Source: Onchocerca volvulus
Taxonomy: Eukaryota; Nematoda; Chromadorea; Rhabditida; Onchocercidae
Assembly (NCBI GenBank): GCA_000499405.2
Contig: HG738138.1
Coordinates: 20,313,753-20,377,752 of the forward strand
DNA length: 64,000 bases
Direction of reading: 5' to 3'
Positions 24,373 to 36,600 of the stretch are shown one piece after another. Position numbers and translations under genes: made by a program. Every line of letters starts with the position of its first letter. Within the stretch, counting starts at the first letter, position 1. Under the pieces are notes generated by a model. It did not search any database, was not told the DNA's origin, and saw nothing but the letters and a program-made list of their open reading frames with translations.

Positions 24373-24687
24373 ATGATGTTCCTGATCGAACTGGCTCTTT
24401 TGAAAGCATTACAAAAACAATCAGAAAAGAAACCATGTCCCATATGTAGACATTTCATTACACGGGGATTGTATCGGTCATATTTGAATCATTGCAAATT
24501 GCAACCTGAGATGATGATTGCCGATTATGTTATCGAAGCTTTTCATGAGAATTTGCTTCAAATTTATTGGTTCCGGTGTATTGTTTCAAAGTTTATCATA
24601 TTCTTTGTTATCTGCAGAGAAAATTTCATGTGTAGAATAAAAGGGGAAAAAAAGCAAATTTTTTTTAAAAAAAAGCTCTCTTATTAA
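24373..24687 (+). CDS. Candidate small gene with a UBZ4-like zinc finger
   Basis: The 104-codon frame has one recognisable element: residues 22-41 read CPICRHFITRGLYRSYLNHC. This lines up position for position with the UBZ4 ubiquitin-binding finger of RAD18, FAN1 and Spartan (CPxC, hydrophobic core, L..S/N, HLxxC), except that the third zinc ligand, normally His, is Tyr; a His sits three residues later. After the finger the frame continues with an acidic helix-like segment (to about residue 68), then turns into hydrophobic and Lys/Phe-rich sequence typical of intron, so the coding part may end at a donor near 24573 (TTCCG then GTGTAT). No upstream acceptor or partner exon was found. It may be a small gene, one exon of a larger one, or a decaying fragment of a DNA-repair gene. 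Confidence 0.35.
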   Translation: MMFLIELALLKALQKQSEKKPCPICRHFITRGLYRSYLNHCKLQPEMMIADYVIEAFHENLLQIYWFRCIVSKFIIFFVICRENFMCRIKGEKKQIFFKKKLSY

Positions 24688-27600
24688 ATTATTTCCAATA
24701 TTTTTTTTTTTAAAGAATGGCAAAAAAAAGGAAAAGAAAAAAGAAAAAATGAAATGATTAAACATATTTGTCGATTACGATTACGGTCTTTTTTCTTCCT
24801 TTTTTTTTTTCAAATCGAAATGTTAATAACACGAAAAAGGAAATAATTGTCATATTTAGTAATTTTATTTATTCCCTTCGTTTTATCGACTTTACCACAA
24901 GTTGAAAATGGAAATGGAATGAAGACAAAAAACTGAACAACGTAAAATCTCAATTATCCTTTACATCATTCTTGCCATGAAAAATGAGAACTTGACATAG
25001 TAATTGATATAGCAACCTAACAAGTTGGTAGCTTGGAAACGGCATCCTCTTACGATTACTTTTTAGATTTGCATCAAATTGATAGTTTGTGAAATTTTTA
25101 GGAAAAATAATTTTTCATAATCTTTTCGTTCAATTTGAAGAGATTTGAGAGTGCTTAATTGAAGCTACAAGAGATTGGAAACAGTAATTTACAGTTTGTT
25201 GAAGAAATACTTGCCATATGCCAGATTCCTTCAATTCTTAAACTTTTGGATGGGTCATTATTTTGTTAGAATGGCTTGAACAGTATTACTGATTCGGACG
25301 GGTAATTGAAGCCCGTAGAAATCATAAATTCACTCATTTGAGTATCTTTGGCCTAAAAACTTCAGCGTCTGCAGGACAAAAAGAAATAATGATGAAGAGA
25401 AAGGGAGGGGAAAGAGCCAAGCATGTTCAGCTATATATATCTTAGAATCGTATGGATCGAGAAAGCAGTAATTAATTTTTCAATTCCAGTGGCTTTCACT
25501 AATGAATTTATTCATGAATCATCATCGGTATAAGCATCAAAGCATCAAGATAGAAAAAGCACCCAGTCTATATTTGGATATATTCTGCTGGAAGCCTAGG
25601 GTCTATCGATCATCCATACAGGAGCTTCCTTCTTTGCAATCTTTTTCTCATGCAGCTTTTCTTTTTTCCACTTATCACATTTATTGGTTTTTCAATTTTT
25701 CTAAAAAAATTTGTATTATTTACATTGCTTTAATATACTGAGAGATTTGAATAAATTTAGTTTAGAAGTTAAAAAAAAAAAAAAAAAAAACTTCTATGAA
25801 CTGTGCTATGGAAGAAGATGCCAGTTATTTTATCAGATTTTAATTTTAAATTATTTTAATTTGGATAATAACAATTTATTACCTTTATAATTTGAAGAAA
25901 CAAAATAATCGGAGAATTTTGAAAGATATTAGTGAGTGAAAGAAAGAGGAGAAACTGAAAAAAGGTATTGGCTAGGAATACCGGCAGCAGATGTTTTCTT
26001 TTCGATACGATCGGATGTGATGGGACATGTCCATCGAAATGCCTCGATGGCCTTGTGAGGAGGAACTCATATGGTCACCATATGTATCCTATCAAAATGA
26101 AAGCCTAAAACAGATAGATATCCTTCTGGATTAAGGCATGTTGATTTCCAAGTCATTCTTCATCATTCTACTGATAAGGTGTTAATAGCGATGGTTTCTG
26201 GAATTTAGAAGAGGCTTTACTCTACTACTCTGTTCGTCACTTACTGTTGTTTAAAACAAAATTTTAGGAGTGAGATTGATGACACTTTGAATGTTTCATT
26301 GATTCGATAAACAGAAGCTATAAGTCTGCATGAGAATTAAAAGTATTCTGAATTTAGCATTTATGAGCGAAAGACGAAGAACATTCTACACGGTATCAAT
26401 TTCTTACTCCTTCCGTCCATATTGGTTGAGTCTTCAATCTTGCACGAGTTGTAAAACTCGTTTGTAAAAAGTGACCATTTTTTGTTCCGTTTTTTTTCCT
26501 TTTTTACAGAAGCAAATTTGGACAAACGAAGAAACCATTATCAGAAATTTGAAATGATGGTAGAGTTAGCAATTTTTAATTTTTGGGTTCAAATTTGGGT
26601 TTGTTTCGAACATAAGTTCCAAAACAAAAAAATTCGAGACTTTCTGAAACCAGTTATAAAAATGTTGAGTTTTTTGATAGGTAATAGGATGAAGATAAGA
26701 AAAATGTTGCACAACTTTCGAAATATTCCATGAGTTTGACAATTATAACATAAAGTTGATTACTTTGCAACTTTGTTTTCTTCACATCTATTAGTGAGAC
26801 TCAGCCGAGATCCGATACATAAGCGAAAGCTGCAATCTGTTCGTTTCGCGCGTATAATAAAATACCTCAAAGTGTAATGATGGTAAGAAAAGATATCTAT
26901 CCATTTCTGAACATTTCCATTTCTCATCTTTTCTAACCTTTTCGGCAATGAAATGAAGTCATTTTTAAAGTGAACTTGTGAATTTTCCAATTTACTTAGA
27001 GTAAAGGAAAAGTAATTAATGCATTTGCAAAGTACTAAAAGAAGCTCTTATTTCATGCCATTGATGTAAAACACCTGCTGCAACTCTTCTCCAAAGATAG
27101 CTCTGACTTCAGATGCTTAATGAAAAGTGCCTAGTCCCGAGGAAACTGTGAAATGAAATAGCATTATTGTGCAATTCATATCTTATATAACCTATAGTTT
27201 GAAATAAGACAGTAATTACCGTATTGGACTGACGGAAATGAGCTGTAAAGGCCTCAAATTCTATAGTTCTCGTTAACCTTGTAAGGACCTTTCAATTGCA
27301 ATTATTTGCAAAAACTAGTAGTGAAAGATGCGGACAGTTTTCAAATGTCGATTCCAAATTGTTGCAAATGCATTTTCAAATTCCTAAAATATGAATTTTT
27401 TCCATGAAATACATCTTATTATTAATTTTGGTGATTCTTAACTTATTGGAATATAATGGCATGTATTAAAAATACGATGGACAGAATCTGAAAGTGAAAT
27501 TTTCTGTGAATAATTTAAATTAAGATCTGTCAGGTTTAACAGAATAATTCTGAAAAATAATTTATATAACCATTCGTTTCCAACAAATTTGCTAGAAATA

Positions 27601-30600
27601 AGCCAGTTAATCGAATAATTAAGGACTGAGTCATCGCCCATTGTATTCACTAGGCTTCTCTAGAGAGCTAGCTTACAACTCCCCAAGATCGTTTAATAAA
27701 CAGTGAATTACACCGATATTAAGCCTAGTTTGAATCGATTTTAAGAATGAAGGGAACGTAGCAGCACTTTGGTGTAATCACTGACCACTGTCCCTATGAC
27801 TCATCCAGTCAATCTTATAAATTATAAAATGCTAGATTCAGTTGCAGCTGCTTTTTTAAGAGAGAAAACTGCATTTAAATATTAATTCTCATTTTTTATA
27901 TATTTCTGTTTCTTCTAAATTCTCAAAATTTGTTGCTCCGATCTTTCTGGATAACTTGTATAAGAATTCAAAGAATTTTATGCAAAATCGTTGTGATTAT
28001 CAAGAGCAGAATGAAATCAAATATTTAAAAGTAGTAAACAATAGCCAAATGTTCCATTTTATTCTTTATTTTTTGATCCAAATGTTTCAAAATCTTAATC
28101 ATTTTAAGGCCTACTAACAAAGGTTCGCTGCACTTTCTTTTGAAAGTCAAGTTACTTGTAGAAAATTTTTGTGTGGAGTCTTTTTCATTATTAAAGCGAA
28201 GTTTTAAGTTCTTACGTGCTATTCTGCCTGTTGCTGGCAACTGATTTAAATTCTCGATAATTATTCGGAATGCTTTCTATGAATCAATGCGAAAATTTCT
28301 GAATTGCGGATTGGGTTTAAAAAGCATCAATATTCTGACTAATGCTACTTAATATTAATTCTAGTGTATTAATATCGGCATTAATATTCTAGTGTAATTT
28401 GTAATATTAATATTTTTCGACAAATCTATTTTTCCCGAAGCAAATTCAGTTTTTTTCTTTTCACTGAGATTCTTTATTTTATTTCAACTCTTATGAGCAA
28501 CAGATAAGGTTTATCAAAAATTCGAAATATCAAGTTCGAATTTTAAAAGCTACTTGATATAGTTGATCTGAAAGCTGGTGGAGAAAAATGAAACAGTCGC
28601 AAAGGTCTGGAATTCCTTTGATTGAACCAATAAATTTCTAAGCCTGAGCTCAAATTTACTATCCAAATATCAGTTAGAAAATAATAATTTCAAACATAAT
28701 TTCCAATGTCTGACTTTAATGAACCATTTGTTTTAGTCGCTTCCTCAGTATATTGCGGGAAAATGAACAGATATTTGAAATTTGAGAGGTTCATTCGCAT
28801 TTAATAAAGCAAATAGCTCTTCATACATTGAGATTATTTAATCATTATTGTGCTTAATCATTGGAAACTCTAAACTGTAGTTAGCAACAGAATTCACTTG
28901 TCATTTCTAAGGCAATCTATTTTTGAAATAATTTAATTAAATTTCTTGGATTTTATTTACAAAGTAAAACATTATCGGTCAAGGTGATCATATTATAAGA
29001 ACTAAAAAATAATTCTCCATGAAGTCTGGATATGAATCAAAGCAGCGAATGTTACATATGAATATACTTTTTTGTTTCAATTAAAAAATTTCAGGTTTTT
29101 TTTTTTATTCCTATTGATTTGAAGAGAAACAAATTGTCTGAAAATAGACGACATTTTTTTGATTGAATGTGGTCCCCAACACTTTGCTTGGTAAATTAGT
29201 GAAATTATATTGTTTAGAGTGGTGTTTGCTAGACGTGAATGTGCGAGGAAGGTCGCAGAAGGTCATTTGAAGAACTCCAGTTTGCCAAATAAATACTCAC
29301 TAATTTTGTTATCTGATCAAAAATAAGCCACTGTAGAATTTAAATTTTTATCGAAATGGCATTAGAAACTTAAAAACAGATCTCTTCAGAAGAATGCACT
29401 GTTTGCAAATAATCATTTTTGAATTCTGTCATCTTTGGAAAAATTCTGCTCTCTTGTACAGCACATTAACGTACAAATTTAATCTGCTTAATGTTTCTTG
29501 TTTTAAAAATTATTTTTTTACGTTAAAATCTTCAAAAATTTTATAACTCTCATCCTCTTTCAATGCAAAGAAAGGGAAAGATAAAGAGAAATAAGTAAGA
29601 TAGAAATTTTGTTGATTTTCAGACTGCAAAAGAAAACGTCTTGTTGCTTGTGCATAATTAACATCTGCCGTATTAACGTGAACAAAAACGTTCTTCTTTC
29701 TCGATTCTTCTCGAGATGGGAAGTAATGTCCTGTGTTATCTCTTCATAACTGATTGCGGGAAAACACTCAGATTTTTATCATTTTTCCTCTTATTCAATT
29801 CAGCCTTCCAACTTCAGAAACTGTCTCTCAAGCTTTTCCCATAAAAACCTGAAATATTCGACGTTTTGTAGGTAATACATTTCATCTCACAACGTTTCTG
29901 AATTTGTTTTATCAAATTTTTTTTAGCTTTACCTCAATCAATAAGCGTTTCATTTCCTAATATTATTTTAGAACCTTCTCAGCAAAAAAAAAAAAAAGAG
30001 AAAGAAAAAAAAAACGTCAATGTAGTATAAAAATATTTTTCTTTTAAAAAAAAAAATTTAAAAAAAATGTAGTATAAAATATTTTTAGAAGTCATTTGTT
30101 TATCTGTCTATTTTTTTCAATTTTCATATGACTAGGCACTGATGCAATTCTACAATTTTATATTTTGTGATAAATTTTTGAATTAAATAAACTATCAAAC
30201 TTCGCAATCTTCTTTGACCCCTTTTCATGTTAAAACTATGTATGATAACAAAAATGATATACTGATGCAAAAGTACTCAAAGAGAGAAAAACAGTGGAAT
30301 TCACTTTTCTTTTCAAGAAACTGTTTGATATTTTAGTATAAAGGCGCAATTTTCTTTATTTCTCTGATTTAAACAAATGCGGATTTAAATTTTTTGTGCC
30401 ACACTTTTTGATTAAGTGGTCAGGAAATTTTAAGCCTTGTCAAAAAAATAATTCCAATTTCTTATTTTCCATTCCTCTACTTTTTCTAATTCCCGAAGTT
30501 CATAAAAAATGATAAATTCAGAATAAAGAGTGTGCGTCGTCTTATGCTCTCAAAATTGAATTTGATGAGAAAGCATTTGTCATTGTAGGTTCAGCAATTG
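24688..30600. other. Gene-poor interval upstream of max-1
   Basis: No gene was recognised. Homopolymer runs occur near 25770-25790 and 29985-30065. A compact group of palindromes lies at 26023-26084. A T-rich acceptor-like CATTGTAG ends at 30588, 12 bases before the max-1 start. Confidence 0.5.
26023..26084. repeat. Cluster of three short palindromes
   Basis: A 10-base palindrome (GGACATGTCC, 26023-26032), a 7-bp stem with a 6-base loop (26031-26050) and a perfect odd palindrome CATATGGTCACCATATG (26068-26084) lie within 62 bases in a locally GC-richer patch. Such symmetric sites can be protein-binding sites, but function is unknown. Confidence 0.6.
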
Positions 30601-33600
30601 ATGCCAAAAATGAATGCATCGTGTTCAGATATGTTTTCCGAAACAGCTGCAATAAGCCAGAAAACAGCAAAAATCAAGCGATGGGTAAAGAATCGTCTTC
30701 AAGAGGTAAGCTTACTCATGATCATTAATCAAAATTATATGCCCCAAAATAATATCCTAAAAAGTGAATTTGATGCGATAGTGTTAAGGAAGAAAAGGAT
30801 ATTATGAAGTTACTGTGCAACAATAAATTTGTGGAAAAAAAGAAGAAAAGGTGTCGTGGGGAGAGGTGTAATTAACCTTGAAAATGTAGAAAGTAGTCAT
30901 TGTGCCTCCTTTTCGTCACTTATCATCCTCTTTCATCTAACCATTTCCTAACGAAATTTCAATTTCATCTTTGCAAGCAGCACCCTCATAGGACTTTTCA
31001 TGAATTCTTTGTAGCTGTGTAAGAATGAAATAAAAACTGCTGTACATGTCAAATTATGTGACAGGATATATGTCATAGAAGTTTCAAATAAATCGAATCA
31101 ATCAACTACGAACAATTTTAACAATGAGTGGTCACTCGGGAATTATCAAAAAACTCAATGAATGTGGAAGATAGTTTAAAATGTGTTGTTCTCAACAAGA
31201 AATTATCGCTTTTTTATGATCACAATGATTCAAATTACTTTAAACTGACTTTCTCGAACATTGAAATGTAGCACTTTCTCTAACTTCTTTCTCGAATGTT
31301 TGATGAGTACTTAAAATGGCTTCATTGAACAAACTATGCAACTTTGATCTGTCATTAATTAAAGATAAAAGCAAAAAAAGAAACTTTCATAATTGATTAC
31401 AGTTAATCATTCGTCCAGCATTGTTATGAAGAAGGTTGGTTGTAATACTTTCTCAAGTCCAATAGCATAAAACTTTTCTTTCTCCGCTTTGCATTTACCT
31501 GTTTGAAAATTACCTAATTTAGTGATGAAGTATCGTCACTTTCTTTCTATTCTTCTGTTACATATAACACATCCCAATAATTTTATCTTCCTTCCTTCCA
31601 TATACGTTAGTTTTATTCCTCAGTTCAGCCATAGTTCCAACATTAATCAGAAAATCCGGAACTGTCTTATTTCAAATTCTTTAAACTCGTCCAATCCAAT
31701 ATTTTTATTGAAAAGTTTATATTTTGAAAGATGGTTCTAGTATTTCGAATTTTTTGGTAACTTCACTTATCTACACAAATATATTTAACTTATAAAATTT
31801 CAAAGAAATAGCAATTAATTTCCAAAAGAAGGATTTTTTATAGTTTATAGTATAAGCTTTTGAAATAAACGAAGTATTTATCCACATTCATATACAGAGA
31901 ATTCCAATTTTATTAGAATTTAAAGTGTATGGAAGAACTAGAAATGAAAGAAACTAGTTTATGGATGACCCCCTGTCGAATTCTCCTTGAGTTAATATTC
32001 TCAATATCACCTACTTTCTATTCAACATTACTACTACTAGTAAGTTTATCCATTCACGTTTTGCTATGAAGCAAGCTTTGGACAAAAATCACGTCATGAC
32101 CCTTTGATAGTGCCAATTTAAAGTTCCCTTACGAAGACGTTTTTAATTTTGTCAATTATTCTCTTCTTTCTGCTGCATACTTTTAATATTATATGCTATG
32201 TCAGTTTTGTCATGCTGTCATTGATGTGTTTGATTGTTTGTGATGCAGTTAATTTAATAATTTAATTTAAATAGTCTATTCAATAAAATATGCCAATTAT
32301 TTTTATTCAGATGGGTTATTTTTTCTGAAGGAAGTTTTTAACTTAACACATTTTGATTATTTCGAAATTTTTAACAAAAGTTTTCAAAATGGTTGTGTTA
32401 GTAGTTACTTTCCACCAAATTTCGAATTTCGCAGTTCGAAATAGCTTGTTGCAAATTGCAATATTTCGAAGTTGAGCTTGCCATTCAATTAAATCTAAGG
32501 TACTCATAATTTTCCGACATTAACTACAATTCCCAAGCAACCTTTTCTCAAAAGGATGGCAGTGAATTTACATACAAGGCACGCATCACATCCTGTTCAT
32601 TGTTTTCACGGTCCAGTACCCATATTCTTCAGCATCCTTTCTTCTTTGCTATTTTGTACTATTTAGTCGTTTCTGCGGTGAATTTCTCTTGCAGCTGCTG
32701 AAAAGTGAGAAAGGATTGATTCCTCTTTTCAAAGATTTTTGCGTATTTGTAAAGTAAATTTTTCCAAAATAATTATGAAAATCTTTTAAGTAAATCCAAA
32801 CGTCCAAAAATTTTTAGAATACAAAAGATACAGTGGCAGCTATTTGCTGAAATGAGATTGCAAATAACATTAACCCTCGAAGAGTGAGAATATTTGCCAA
32901 TTCGTGTATTTGATACTTCACCAAGAATGCTCATATTTTATAAGAAATTATAACTTCAATAGCGAGGTTGGTTGAATGTTATCAAACTTAATGTATACTT
33001 TCGTTTTGTTCATTGCTAATACTTTTTGTCCATTGCTTATTTACTGCCTTATCATAGCTAATTGATTGCTTATTTACTGCCTTATCATAGCTAATTGATT
33101 GCTTATTTATTGGCGTGTGTTATTTTGTCAACTTATTCTTTCAAACGATCGATTATCACATTCTGACGCTTATTTGATTCACCACTGATTATTTCCCTGC
33201 CCGTGGAAATCCATCCTTGTGGAAAATTGTCAGAGTGAGATTCTCCTCTTTCATCGCCAGCGATATATTCGGCCTATCTACCAGTCGTTCATATCAAATT
33301 ATTTTTTTTCTTTGCTATTACATTAAAGTAGTTTATGGAGCACGTGGAAGTTACGTTGTAATTTGATAATATTTGCATAAATGTTGGAACGGCTGACATT
33401 CAGTGCGTAATGTTATATGCCTTTGCTAGAGATGAATTGAGGATTCTCAAAAAAGAATGCAATAAACTGGGTATGTTGATTTCACTGCTGATTCGCTGAA
33501 TTTTCCCTTTTTTCTCTTTTTCTCGAAATTCAACGATAAAAAAATCTATTTCTTTATTCATCTTACTGGTGAATGGGTTTCTATTACTCCACTGAAACAT

Positions 33601-36600
33601 TTGCTTCGACATCACTGCTCATCAAAATGGTATTTTTAAAATTCTTCACTTTATGCAATAGTACTAGGTTGGAAGGAGATAAAATCAGCTTTTATTGAAA
33701 TTTCTTCATTTCTTAATTCGTGCAAAACTATGTCTGAATTTAAAGAAACAAGAATTCATATTTTTTTCTGAGATTAAGGAAGGAATAGAGATAAAGTCAA
33801 AGTATCATTCTAAGATTCAGGAAATTTTTAAGAAGAATTTCCCTAAAAAATGCTCTAAGCTGATTTCAAATATTGATTTTTATCAGATACGTTGCCAAAA
33901 TCTATCCAAGCGTGTTCCCCCATAATATTGATAAATATGATAATATCCATATAATTTTAACTGCCAATATGTCTGAATTTTGTCACTTGTCTTTTCTCAA
34001 CTTTAGTGATTCATTCATATAAGTAAAAGGCAGCTGAATGAATAAGCTATCATTGCTTGAGCTTATTCGCTTGGCGCAGTTGACTCTACATGAAAATGGA
34101 AGGAAGAGGATGGAATAAATGAATGATTGATTGATTTGTTGGGACTCATTGACCTACTTCCCATATCATAGGCACACACATCATATTTGTTCCTCGTTAT
34201 TCCGTTCTCAACTAAATCTTGTATTTTTATAATGAACCTTTATTCTGTCTCCAGTACGGAGCTCTCTCTCCTCATAAAATCATTCACATTTCTATTTCTC
34301 TCATAAACTGGCCAGCCTTAAAGAAAGAAAAATTCTCAGAATGATTTCTGAGGGCATTTCGAAAACTTTATATAATAGCAGTGTACATTGGGGTGATTAA
34401 TTAATTATTCTTTCACTACATTGAATTTGCTAATGTGATTATTATATAGTAAGAAAATGCTTGCAGAGTCTCGGGTGCTGTTCTTTTACAAGCGAGAAAC
34501 TGTTCTCGAAACTGAGAAGTTGTAGCAAATGCTTGGTTAAAATTATTGGTCAGAAATTTATGTGAGATGTAATCTTTTAGATTTAATAACCTAACGAAGA
34601 GTAGTCTAATGATAGCTTTTGTTGAACGCGAAAGGTCAGTTTCTGTGTTGTAACCTGAACGTCATCGAGCACTACTAGTTAATAGCTTTTTCTCCCAATC
34701 TCATTGTTCTAGCAGTTCCGACTATCAAATCTCACTTTGGCTGTTATGGCAATAATATAATCATCTCATTAATTTAACCATTTTGGAACTTTCAGTGAAA
34801 TCACATAAATGATCTTTTGAAATTCACCTGAAACAGTGTGTTATTGTTTTTATTTGGAATCATAAATAAAATTTTCTCCAAGAAGATTTTTTCAAAATTT
34901 TTCTCAGAAGATTTTTTTTTTCAAATTGATTGACCATAACCAAAGTATTCAGAACACTTGTTATGACTGGGATGTAAAGAATTATTTTTAGGCCTGATTG
35001 CAACGTCATATAGTATTATTTCAATCTGAAGTGAAAAAAGGAGTATAATATGCTGATTTAAATGATTTACATAATTCCTCAATCAATTATGTAATTCTTT
35101 CCGATCCAGAAAATTTTCATAATTAATCTTAATGATTGAAAAGAATATCATTTCCATCATTATATCGTGATGTTTAAGTTGAAATAACATGCATATCTAG
35201 TGTAAAATTTGAAAATTTTTTGGAATGTGAGAAGCTAGTTTTTCTGCTACTAAATATTCGAAATTTGCAGTTATATGTGGCAGTTGGTTTTCTTAGTGGG
35301 TTTTGGTCTCTTTCCACCAAGTAATCCGAGAACTGAAATTTTTTTTTAAAGATCGAGCAGATGAGGAAGAAAGATTTATAAAATGTTTGGCCTTGTTATT
35401 TCTACGAGCACCGTTTTTCCCATTTCTTGTCCTCTGTCGGCATGCTTTGAAGTATGGATCTGTGTTGGATTGATCGTGTCGTTGCTGTTGATAATGCTAA
35501 GGGTGTGGGGTACTCAGAAGAAAAAAGGATACCAACTTTCTTCACTTTTTTTGTCACCACTGGAAAGCTAACTGTGCGGCCTTTTTTTTTCTCACCGGAG
35601 GAGGTCGTTATTTGAGAATTAACCATCCAGCAGAGATTTCCCTCGATTTCTACTTAAAATAATTTTTCGCATTTTGAAAGACACTATTTAAGAAACGTAT
35701 ATCGATGTGCAGGATAAATAGTTCCTATTTCAGATTTGAAGAAAGATCAGTTTTGTTAAATAGAATAAATAGTATACTGTGCCATTTTAACCTTTGATTT
35801 ATTATGATCTGGTAAAAAATAAAATATACCAAGTTACTTTGCCTAGCTTTAATTAGAATGAAAATGCAAACATTTGCATCGTTTCCCATAAGTCATTTGC
35901 AGGCTCTGTGGTAAAAGTAGTCAAATTTCTTTCTGATTTAATAATCTAAGCTGTATTTTCGATTTTGGGGTAACAAAAAATGATGATAGATCTGTAACGA
36001 AAAAAATTTTAACTATTAGATATTCAAATCATAGACGGAATGATGAAATAGTGACATTAGCAATCGACATAAGACTACCAGCGGGAAAGATTCTTTTTGC
36101 AAGTATGAAAAATTGCTGGACGACAAATCACCGTAATTAAAGAAAATGTAATGTTAAGTTCTGATTAGCTTCCTCTGCTTTGTTTATAATGAAAATAGAA
36201 ATCAGATTATAAATCTCACATTCACAATTAGTGCCTTTGCTCATTTGACAATTTCAAGAGCCTCTTTCATCGGACTTAGAAAGATTGTCCGTATAGTTCT
36301 GTCTGGAAAATAGCTAATTTCAGTTTTTGCGAACTAAATATCAAAATAAGTGCGAGAAAAGCATTGTTCACTGTGCATTCTTTTTCCAATGTTTTATTTG
36401 TTTCAACTTATTCTAAAATTTTTTTTCGGTACCTCTGTGTTGTGAGATTTTTGAAATTTAATTCTGACATGTTTTGCATTTATTGAAGCCATCACTTCGA
36501 ATTAGATCTGTCTAATCTTACGGTAGAATTTATCGATAACCAATTGAGTCGACGGATGGGCAGAAAAATGTAAAAGGAGTATTAAATGTGGCAAGTTTTT

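Noticed and set aside
35383..35626. 62-codon frame with one hydrophobic segment in max-1 intron 1
   Set aside because: A single possible membrane span in a GC-richer patch, without a partner exon or known family, is not enough to call a gene.
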